DNA of 64,000 nucleotides from Phascolarctos cinereus (lineage: Eukaryota > Chordata > Mammalia > Diprotodontia > Phascolarctidae). The translations under genes were made by a program, and so were the position numbers. Under the pieces are notes generated by a model. That model was not told the origin of the DNA. It searched no databases and saw only the letters and a program-made list of their open reading frames with translations. The stretch covers positions 1,946,001 through 2,010,000 of the forward strand of contig NW_018343969.1 in assembly GCF_002099425.1 (NCBI RefSeq), read 5' to 3'. Positions 55,846 through 64,000 of the stretch are shown here, one piece after another. Positions within the stretch are counted from its first letter, which is position 1. Each line of letters starts with the position of its first letter.

Positions 55846-56289
55846 TTTCCTTTTTTTTGAGATTTTATAACTTCATTTAAATGATGTTCAATTTAGTTTT
55901 CATCCACATTGTAAACTTTTGAAAGTGGTGACAGTTACGTAAGTAGCCAATGTATACAGCTTGCTTGGTGAATCTTCAACCTCACTGCATTTCCTAGACA
56001 AATGCACTAGGATACGATATGGGACATTTCTTATTCCTTTGGCCCAAACAGCTTTGTTGAGTCTTGTGTCAATGCGTACATCTGGAGTTCCCATTTCTTT
56101 CATGGCAAATTTTCAGATTTCCTTTAGAGCCCGAGGAGCTCGCTTTTTGAAGCCTACTGCGTGAATCCTCTTGTTAATGTTGATGGTATACTCTCTGGTC
56201 ACCACCTCATTGATGGAAGAATGTCCCTTCTTTTTCTCTCCACCTTTCTTTGTGGAAGCCATCCTGCCGGGGACCAGGTCGGAAAGGCA
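55846..56289 (-). pseudogene. RPL31: Processed pseudogene of ribosomal protein L31
   Basis: An intronless antisense copy of the RPL31 mRNA. RPL31 is a eukaryote-specific protein of the large ribosomal subunit, about 125 residues. From ATG at 56260-56262 the frame reads [44 protein letters not shown]; after one TGA in place of an arginine codon it continues [34 protein letters not shown] and [12 protein letters not shown] to TTFKSLQ. There about 8 bp are missing before the NVDEN end, shifting the frame. A 3' poly(A) (T8 at 55851-55858), target duplications and a pyrimidine start (CCTTTCC in sense) show a near full-length mRNA copied by L1 machinery. The stop is consistent with CGA-to-TGA decay; not expected to make protein. 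Confidence 0.95.
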
Positions 56290-56304
56290 TATACATCTCT
56301 TTCT
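56290..56304. repeat. Right target duplication of the RPL31 retrocopy
   Basis: TATACATCTCTTTCT, adjoining the mRNA 5' end of the retrocopy. Confidence 0.8.
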
Positions 56305-56389
56305 GAATTTCACTTCGAATATTAGTGAGGAGTGCTTTGGGTACAAAAAATATAATTTTATGTATTTGTATAGGAAAAATCACTGAAAG

Positions 56390-56635
56390 TTCATAGATTC
56401 AGAAATTTCAGGGACTTTAGAGGCCATGTAGTCCTACTCCCTTATGTTTACAGATAAGGAAACTGATGACCAGAAAGATGAGATGACTTTAGTTCTATTC
56501 ATCTGAAAGGCCTTTCCAAGGATTTGACCAAAGTCACATAGCTAGGAAGTGGCAAGGTCAGGATTCAAACCTAAGTCTTCTGATTCAATAATCAAATGCA
56601 GGACTCTTTCTATTGGATCACACTGCCTTCCAAAG
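56390..56635 (-). mobile_element. MIR-type SINE
   Basis: Antisense TCATAGATTCAGAAATTTCAGG, ACAGATAAGGAAACTGATG, a ~40-bp extra stretch, AAAGTCACATAGCTAGG, ATTCAAACCTAAGTCTTCTG, ACTCTTTCTATTGGATCACAC. Confidence 0.7.
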
Positions 56636-57089
56636 AACAGCTTTCTCTAACTACTTTATTACATACAGATCCCTGGGTTTTAATAGCAGCTTTCACTCTA
56701 AATTTTCATTTAAAAGTCAGCAATATGGAGCACAAAATTAAGAAACAAAAAGTCAAGATTTTTAAATGGTGTCATTTTTCTTCAAAATCTATTTCACATA
56801 ATCTTAAAGTCCATTTAGTCTAAACCATATCTAAATACAGATCCCTTTGAGGACTTACCTGAAAAGATAACATTGAACTCTTACTTAGAGACCTCTGAGG
56901 TCTGGGTCAAAGAAGAAATTACTACATCTTGAAACAGTCAATTCTTCTTTTGGATTGTTCTAAGTGTATGACACTTTCCCTTATATCATGCCTTATTCTG
57001 CCCCTTTTTGACTTCAAGATGGCTATAGGTTATATCTTCTGTGACCAAATGAAAACATTCAGTTACTCTAAGAAAACTATCGTGTACCT

Positions 57090-57830
57090 CTTGAGGCTTA
57101 TCTTTTCCAGGTTGGGTATATTTAGTTCCTTCATCTTATCCATATATAGCAAGATCCCTTGAAGTCCCTTACCATCTTAGTTCTTTCCTTTTGTTGGTTT
57201 CTAGTTTTTCAATGTACTTCCTAAAGGTAGTACCGAGAACTTAACAAATGTACCTGATGTAGTCTGAGTAAGGTAGCATAGAGTGGCACTCTTACTTCCC
57301 TAGACTGGATATTATACTTCTTTTAAAACAGACTAAGATTCCGGTTTTTGAATTTCATATCACATCTTTGAATTGTTTTACTTTTACATTCCATTAAAAC
57401 TTCCAGACTTATTTTCAGATTGTCTATCTACACTTTCTCATTCAATATTTATGAAGGTGGTTTTTTTAATCCAAGTATGATAATTCACAGTTATTCTTCT
57501 TATTTTTTTATTTTTAGTACTTACCACCATGTTGTAGCACATTACAATATTTCAAGATCCTGACTGTCAACTATTGAGATAACTAAATTTTGCCATTTGC
57601 AAATTTGATAAACAAATTATATACAACTTTTATCTAAGTTATTGTTACAATTGTTGTATAGCAGAGGGAAGCTAAACACAGAACTTTTACACACTCAAAA
57701 AGAAACCTCTTTTCCAGGTCCAGCAAGAATTTGAATCTATCTAACAAAATTATTTTATCCACATTTCCATCATAATATAGCTTAAAAAGAAAGTGACATC
57801 TGTTTACCTAAGATGTTCAACAGTATTGTG
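57090..57830 (-). mobile_element. L3/CR1 LINE, antisense
   Basis: A second old L3: TCTTTTCCAGGTTGGGTAT, CAATGTACTTCCTAAAGG, CCTGATGTAGTCTGAGTAAGG, GGATATTATACTTCTTTTAAAAC, CCATTTGCAAATTTGATAAAC and AGGTCCAGCAAGAATTTGAATC. It covers both the 3' part and the start of the part seen at 50.9 kb, without the intervening half-L1. Confidence 0.65.
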
Positions 57831-58037
57831 GACTATATCATATAACAACAAAAGAATTTTAAAAAATCTGTATTGATAGTAGGTTCCCTCAAATTTATAG
57901 ATATTATTGTGCCAGTGCTATAACAAACTAGGGGACATTAGATAGTCTCTTCACTAAAATCCATGGCAATACTAAGGAAATTAACCATCCACCCTATAAG
58001 AAACAACTATGACATGTATATACTTGTATGGGCTAAT

Positions 58038-58038
<1 letters not shown>

Positions 58039-58112
<74 letters not shown>
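58039..58112. repeat. (TC)n microsatellite
   Basis: About 32 TC units, then one TG interruption. Long Ser/Leu and Arg/Glu frames here are artefacts. Confidence 0.97.
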
Positions 58113-58654
58113 CAGAACAAAAGTGAAATGGGTCCAGAAATGAATATGAAGAAACTGAGCAGACTGAATTAGATATGCAAAATCAGGCAGTGCTTTCAAT
58201 GTGTCTTGAATTTTCTTTGTCATGAATACTGGGCTTTTTAACACCATTATTCTTACAGTGGTTTTATAGAGTGGTAAATCAGGGAACACCATGACTTCAG
58301 AAAAATCAAAATCATAAGGAAACAAAAGGGCACTGGAAATTACATAGTGAGAGCAAATAGGTACAATATGTTACCAATAAGGCACATATGCAAATAGTGG
58401 TGTAAAAGACACAAAAAGGTATTTTAATTAATGGTAGATTAATTTATATGAAGACTTGTAAAAATTATGACTGAAATTTATTAACATTGCCCTTACAGTG
58501 ATTCTTTGTAATGTCTCCATGATTAAGGTTTCTTTTTCCTTTTTTTTTTTTGAGAGGTGGCAGGAACTAGACCTGTGACTTTATTTGTCTAAGAAATTCA
58601 TAGGTAAGTAAACTTCCCTTATCATAGATCAGCACTTACTCTGAAACTTTTTAG

Positions 58655-58775
58655 TTTTCAGTTGCTTCCAGAAGCACTAAGAGGCTTGGTGTGTGTGGGA
58701 GGCAGGACTTCAAGTCTTTTTGACTCTGACCATAGTTCTCTATCTATTATTCCATGTTACTTCTCTTTCATATTC
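58655..58775 (-). mobile_element. MIR-like fragment
   Basis: Antisense head words GGACTTCAAGTCTTTTTGACTC and CTCTATCTATTATTCCATG. Weak. Confidence 0.4.
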
Positions 58776-58967
58776 TTTAATATTGGTAGATTATTAACAC
58801 CATTCTTTTGATTAGTTATCAATGTTAGAATAATATTTTAGCTAATAGATGAAAGCAATGAATGAATATAAAGGATGAAAGAGTGAATTTTTTCTGCCAT
58901 GAAAATTGAATAAAAGATGGAATAGATTATACGCTATAAAGCACTGATGTGTAAAGCTGGAGATTAC

Positions 58968-59007
58968 ATGCACACACACACACACACATATGTAATGTGT
59001 GTGTATA
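58968..59007. repeat. (CA)n facing (TG)n
   Basis: ACACACAC...ATATGTAATGTGTGTGT: a CA run and a TG run that form a short inverted repeat. Confidence 0.85.
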
Positions 59008-59464
59008 AAACTTATCTCATCTTCCTACATGTTTATCTTTACTTTTTGACTTTCCAGACTTGATTGCTATAGTTTTACAACAGTGTCTACCATTATTGAA
59101 AGCCATCTCATCCAGTGCTTGACACCAACATGATAGAAAGAATAAAAGAAATGTAAGAGCATGTGTGAGAAAAAAGTTATTTCATGTCAACTCAACTGTG
59201 AATCATGAAAGACTGATGAAAAGGGAACATAGAGAGTGTGCATGTTTCTAGAGGGAAAAGATTTAGTAGTACAATTTCCCAGGGTATTATAATTTTCCAG
59301 GCTGGTCATCAGATTATTCCATTATCTCAGAAGGGCTTGGTTGATATTAATAAGAATCTGGAAGAGTAGAAATGGAATGACATGATCTTGGGGAATGGGT
59401 GAGAGAAAACAAAGCAAAAGGAACAGCCAGGTATGCAGAACCCACAGTACATGTAAACCAGTAA

Positions 59465-59640
59465 GAAGCAATATGGTACACTGAATAGCAAGCTGACCTC
59501 AAAACCAGGGGGACTTGGGTTAAAGTCTCATATATGAAATTTATAAAAGCACTGCTCAATTTTACAAATCCAATCCACATATACAAGTTGATGTGACCCT
59601 GGGTAAGATATTTAAACTCTCAGTGCTCTAGTTCACTCTC
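59465..59640 (+). mobile_element. MIR with a ~50-bp internal insert
   Basis: Sense: AGCAATATGGTACACTGAATAG head, GACTTGGGTTAAAGTC B box, then an unrelated stretch (about 59530-59588), then GATGTGACCCTGGGTAAG core and CTCTCAGTGCTC. Confidence 0.55.
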
Positions 59641-59664
59641 TTAAGTTTGTAAGTTCCAGAGAAG

Positions 59665-60655
59665 ATGCTGACTTGTTTTGGTAAAGAGAGTTTCCTCGCC
59701 TAAGAGTCCTCTCTACTAATTCTTATTCCCACAGTACTCATGAGCTCAGTATTTATAAATTGAGTGGATGCATGTGTAACAATTACAAATGCTGCTGATT
59801 CATGGTGACTGGGACACTGTACCTGTTCATCTCTGGACCCACATACGTGCAGATCAAGATTAGTTCTGGGGGAGCCTGATCACTCAAAAGAGGAGTCAGG
59901 CTCTATACATTCTGCCTCACCTTCTTTGCTATTTTCATCCATGCCACAGAGGCACAAAGGGAAGGAGAACTTAATTCCTAGGGTATAGCTCATGTCTAGG
60001 GCCCTCATTAAAAAAGTAATGGATATACAATGTAAATCACCTTGTTTATTTCTGTCACACAAAAGAAAGCTATAAAACACAAAGACCTAGAGTGCACATT
60101 GCTTAAGGCTTGGAATTGGATACAGTACCTTATACCTAGTAACTGCTACAATTTTCTTGAGAGATTGAGATTTAAACATCAAATACGAAGCAGTTCACAG
60201 TTACTGAATAAGCACTTACATTTGACCTATTTTCCACACTGTCCAAATAATTACCTCCAGGTCTATGTTTTCTGACAAGCCAAGCTAGGGGATTGGTTTA
60301 TTCCTCTGGCCATCATGGCTTCCGCTCTAAGAAGCAGTGGACTGCATGTAGAAAGTTATCTCCTGTGCTAACTGAGGACGCAGTATCTCTGGACCTCTTG
60401 AACTCATAAGGAACCCTCTAAGGCTTGGAATATCTGTTAGGATCAATGAATCATCACTTTGACATAGGCCAAGCAACAAAAAGTAGAAGAGTTTTTTGGC
60501 CGTCTTGGGATCATATCTCAATCACTGGTGGTTGGTGGTAGGGGAAGGAAACAAATAAGAGAGACAACTAAATTTCCTCTCAGACTTGCCCAGGTTGGAC
60601 ATGTATTTTAGTTTCCATCTGTGCACAGCTTCCATGTGGTTAGAGCAGGGGAGAA
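59665..60655. other. No recognisable feature
   Basis: Slightly less AT-rich than average. Short frames (59880-60080, 60327-60521) have no known motif. Confidence 0.4.
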
Positions 60656-60657
60656 TT

Positions 60658-61165
60658 CACTAATTCATCCAATAAATATTTATTAAGAGCCTACTATGTG
60701 CCAGGCACTGTGCTAAGTACTAGGGATATAACAAGAAGCAGAAAACAATCCCTTCCCTCAAGGAGCTTATAATTAATGGGGGAGACAACATGCAAACAGA
60801 TATCTGCAAAGTAAGCTATATACAGGATAAATAGGAAATAATTAAAAGAGGGACATATGGGTAATTAGAGAAGGCTTCCTGTAGAAGGTGGGATTTTAGT
60901 TTGGTCTTAGAGGAAGCCAGGAAGTTGCCCAAGCAAGGAAGAGCATCCAGGACATGGAGATCAGCCAAAGAAAATATCCTGAGCCAACAGATAGCATCTC
61001 TTGTTCATGGAACAGCCAGGAGGTGAGTGTCACTGAATTGAAGAATGTATGTTGGGGAGCAAGGTAGAAGAAGACTAGAAAGGTAGGAGGGGATTAGACT
61101 ATGAAGAGCTTTGAATACCTAATAGAGCATTTTGTATTGCTTCCTGGAGGCCAAAGGAAGTCAGG
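60658..61165 (-). mobile_element. L2 3' region, ~500 bp
   Basis: Antisense from the 3' end: AATAAATATTTATTAAGAGCC, GTGCCAGGCACTGTGCTAAG, CTCAAGGAGCTTATAATTAATG, GCTTCCTGTAGAAGGTGGG, TCTTGTTCATGGAACAGCC and ATGAAGAGCTTTGAATACC. Collinear with 32836-33640 and better preserved. Confidence 0.8.
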
Positions 61166-61334
61166 ATAATACCATTTTCTCAACCCTTGTGGGAGAGTTA
61201 CTTGTCACATATCTCAGAAAGCTGAAGTGAAGGAGGGCATAGAAATGTTTTTTACCCCCCTTTTAAATGGATGCAGCATCCCATTCCCTATCACTGTCTT
61301 GTGGCTAGGGATGGAACAGGAAGTGACCATTCAG

Positions 61335-61490
61335 GATTTGTTGCAGCATTATTATTTTAAATTTATTTTATTTTTAATTTATGGAAGAAAACAAGCATTT
61401 CCATAACACAGTACAATAAAAAAATGAGTGCACATGAAACTGCAAATCTACTATGCTGTAGAATTCTTGTAGAAACATATATATCCCTGG
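61335..61490 (-). mobile_element. Possible L1 3'-UTR-type fragment
   Basis: AATTTATGGAAGAAAACAAGC, TTTCCATAACACAGTACAAT and ACATGAAACTGCAAATCTAC recall a 3'-terminal repeat seen in marsupial genomes. Recalled from memory; no second copy here to confirm it. Confidence 0.35.
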
Positions 61491-61816
61491 AAACTGACAG
61501 AAAACTTCAGCACACACATCTTGGAATCTAATACACATATTCCCATTCATGCCCCATGGTTTGCAGTCCCTGCTACACCTATACTTATAACTTGCATTCA
61601 TGAAGTATCTTCCCTCTAATTCTAATTCATTCCTTATCTGTGACATTTGACTTGGAGACCTATGGAGTAGCAGTATTCTACTTTGGAGTTAAATGGAGAA
61701 AGAAAAAGATAAATATAACCGGAAATGTGCACAAATAAATTCATGGAAAATTGCTTAGCTATTTTTTTCTGAAGCAAGTAATAAAACCCGGTCAAGAAAA
61801 ATAAGTTCCCACAGAA

Positions 61817-61819
61817 AAT

Positions 61820-61914
<95 letters not shown>

Positions 61915-62110
61915 GATGCAGGTAGTGAGAGAGAGGAAGAAAGGAAAGAAGGAAGGAAGGAAGGAAGGAAAGAAGGAAAAAAGAAGAAGGAAGGAAGGGA
62001 GGAAAAATGAAAGGAAGGAGTGAGAGAGAGAGAGAAAAAAGGCAGAAGGGACATAGGAAAAGAGAGAAGAAAGGGGGGAAGGCTAGATGGAGGAAGAGGA
62101 AGAAGACAGG
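61817..62110. repeat. (GAAA)n microsatellite and long purine tract
   Basis: About 23 GAAA units (61820-61914) followed by GGAA/GAGA-rich DNA to about 62110. Nearly 290 bp of one strand are almost all purine, with only a few pyrimidines. Confidence 0.95.
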
Positions 62111-62304
62111 AAGAAAGGAAATATAGAACCTTTATGTAATGTTGATTTAATATTAAGAAACCTATAAATGTAATTTATCATATTAATAACAAGACCAACA
62201 AAAATCATATGATATTAGCAGTTTTGTCTCTTAAGAAAAAAAATGAGCATTTGTTTTAAAGTCTGATGACATTTATTTACTTATTTAGATTGAAGAATCC
62301 ATTG

Positions 62305-62420
62305 CCAGTCAATAAGCATGTATCAAGTACCTACTCTGTACCAGGTCCTATGCTAGATACTGAGAAGACGAATATGTGTCTTATAGTCTCTGACCTCACT
62401 GAATTTACATTCAGGCAATA
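62305..62420 (-). mobile_element. L2 3' end fragment
   Basis: Antisense CAATAAGCATGTATCAAGTACC, TGTACCAGGTCCTATGCTAG, CTCACTGAATTTACATTC. Confidence 0.6.
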
Positions 62421-62694
62421 GCCATTATTCATAAATTGATGTTCTATATCTTTTGTCATAGATACTTTGGATGCTATATTCCTACATGGATGTTATTTTT
62501 TATGATCTAAGAGTCTCTATGTGCTAAAAAAATGCTTGGATTTTTACTGTATGGGACACTAAAGAGATATAGTTAAGGTTTATATAGAATTACAATGAAG
62601 ACTGTGAATTGCCCCTTCCAAAGAAAAAAAGAGGAGGGGTATTATTTTTATTGAATGTTATAATGATCACTCACATTTCTACTCACAATCATCC

Positions 62695-62835
62695 TTGGAC
62701 ATAGGTCTTGAAAGCATTATTATCCCTGTTTTATAGATGAGAAAACTGAGAATCTTAGTGAGAAAGTAAATGCCCTAGGTTTATAGGCCAATCAAGTCAG
62801 TAGCAAGGTTGGGAAAAATACACTTTCTATGCCAG
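62695..62835 (-). mobile_element. MIR-type SINE fragment
   Basis: Antisense ATTATTATCCCTGTTTTATAG, ATGAGAAAACTGAGAATC; the core is decayed. Confidence 0.5.
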
Positions 62836-62926
62836 TAACTCTCAAAGCTGAGCAAGAAAAACAAACAAACAAAAAAAAACCCTACAGCATGCTAGTAGTA
62901 TATATGAATATATATCTATATGTCTA

Positions 62927-62990
62927 TGTGTGTGCATGTGTGTGTGTATATGTGTATGTGTGTGTGTGTGTGTGTGTGTATATGTATATA
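62927..62990. repeat. (TG)n/(TATG)n microsatellite
   Basis: Mixed TGTG and TATG units. Confidence 0.95.
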
Positions 62991-63474
62991 TGCACATTTT
63001 TGCATTTTTCCTTTGTGCCTTAGGTTCTTTGTTTATGTCATGGGGACAATTGTATTTCACACAGTATAAAAGTACATCTAAATTCTCCTGGAACTATAAT
63101 CACATGCACAGGTTAATGAATTCCAAATGTATTCATAGTGTTAAAAATGATTTCTTACAATAGCAATATTTCATTGAACAATTCTTCATTTTTTGAGATA
63201 ACCTTGAAAAATACATCTTTATCTCTGAATGGTATTACAGATAGTTATTATAGAATATATTAAAATTATTTCTTAATTATCCAACCGAACTAAGTTTTAT
63301 GAAAATGATTTTGCAAGGTGATAAAATTTATTCACAAAGATTTTATTACTTTTATGTAAATGCTGTCCTTAAACCCAAAGAATCACTTATATTTAACCTT
63401 GGAAAGTGGTCAGCATGTTAGTGATATTAGATCAACAACATAGTATTGAGTATTTTATTCAACAGAATGTTCAG

Positions 63475-63620
63475 TCAACCAGAATTTATTAGTGCCTATA
63501 GATTGCAGAGCACTGTGCAAGGAGTTAAGAGAAAAGTATACTCCAGGCAGCAAATCACAGTAAAAAGAGTACTGGACTTGGTACTAGAGTACAATTAATT
63601 CCACTATAACACTTAGTTCA
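63475..63620. mobile_element. L2 end fragment followed by a MIR head
   Basis: AGAATTTATTAGTGCCTATAG and CAGAGCACTGTGCAAGG (antisense L2 end), then AAAAAGAGTACTGGACTTGG (sense MIR head). Both short and diverged. Confidence 0.4.
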
Positions 63621-63719
63621 AAAACACAAATGTGTTCCAAAGTGATGGATATGTTAGGGAATATTTTAAGCATAACTCCAATTTTGAGTTTGCCTATAAT
63701 ATACTAAATTTCTTACTGG

Positions 63720-64000
63720 AAAAACATTGAGAATGTGGAAAACTTCCCCACTTCACAGTAACTTATAAGCTGCACCTCTTCCAACAGCATTTCTAAAAGC
63801 AAACTTTAGGCCTTTGTCAGGGAAAAGTGCTACATTTCGTGTGAATCTTCCCTGTGCAGTCAGATCTGTGATTGGAGGAGGTCTGGGACTCTCCTCCCAC
63901 CCCCACCCCCACTTTCCATGTGTCCTAGGCCCCCAGCCCAGAAGTTGCAGGAGCTGTGAATCCACTGAGGTTCTGCCCTTCAGCCAGTCCAGTGAGAACT
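63720..64000. other. GC-richer stretch at the window edge
   Basis: After an AT-rich window the last ~250 bp rise in GC, with CCCACCCCCACCCCCAC (63898-63914) and an inverted CCAAT box (GATTGG, 63871-63876). A 70-codon minus frame is open but unrecognised. It could be the edge of a promoter, exon or repeat; nothing decides it. Confidence 0.3.

Noticed and set aside
55900-56103. Functional RPL31 gene
   Set aside because: Intronless, flanked by target duplications and poly(A), with an in-frame stop and a frame-shifting deletion near the end: a processed pseudogene.
57963-58325. Ser/Leu-rich and Arg/Glu-rich frames
   Set aside because: Produced by the TC microsatellite on both strands.
61755-62054. 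Phe/Leu/Ser-rich 99-residue minus frame
   Set aside because: Translation of the GAAA/purine tract.

Overview
The window looks like AT-rich intergenic or deep-intronic DNA from a marsupial. No host protein-coding exon, rRNA or tRNA gene could be supported. The assignment rests on the repeats: a tRNA-headed SINE in two forms (a long one ending in a CAACAA tail and a short one ending in poly(A)), marsupial-type L1 and ORF2-less half-L1 copies, an RTE-clade LINE, and much old L2, L3/CR1 and MIR/CORE-SINE debris. Family names come from remembered consensus sequences, not a database search. The species is not resolved.

Layout: 1-1.9 kb has nothing recognisable. 1.9-4.6 kb is a 5'-truncated antisense L1 whose target-site duplications (TSDs) suggest a 3' transduction. 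6.7-9.7 kb is old debris including a hAT transposase fossil split by a SINE. 12.9-14.7 kb is an antisense L1 with an intact 5' end but a 3' end inside ORF1. 16-17.5 kb holds two diverged copies of one 160-bp block, the second embedded in a SINE. 20-26 kb is nested MIR, L2 and SINE plus a ~500-bp RTE-related unit with TSDs. 26.8-29.3 kb is a half-L1-like element. 32-34 kb holds a SINE with clean TSDs, a long L2 and an RTE reverse-transcriptase scrap. 36-38.4 kb is another antisense L1 followed by an RTE insertion flanked by 27-bp TSDs. 42.8-43.5 kb may be a solo LTR. 43.8-44.4 kb is the only sense-strand L1 piece. 46-47.9 kb is a sense L2 with a recognisable reverse transcriptase. 48.7-52 kb is an old L3/CR1 interrupted by a half-L1. 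55.8-56.3 kb is a processed pseudogene of ribosomal protein L31. 57-64 kb is L3, L2, MIR, microsatellites and a purine-rich tract, ending in a GC-richer stretch at the window edge.

There are no operons or pathways here. The interest lies in retrotransposition mechanics: full and partial L1 copies, transcripts apparently ended early or late, a host mRNA copied in trans, and younger elements inserted in older ones, giving a relative chronology (L2/L3/MIR/hAT older; SINE, RTE and L1 younger).
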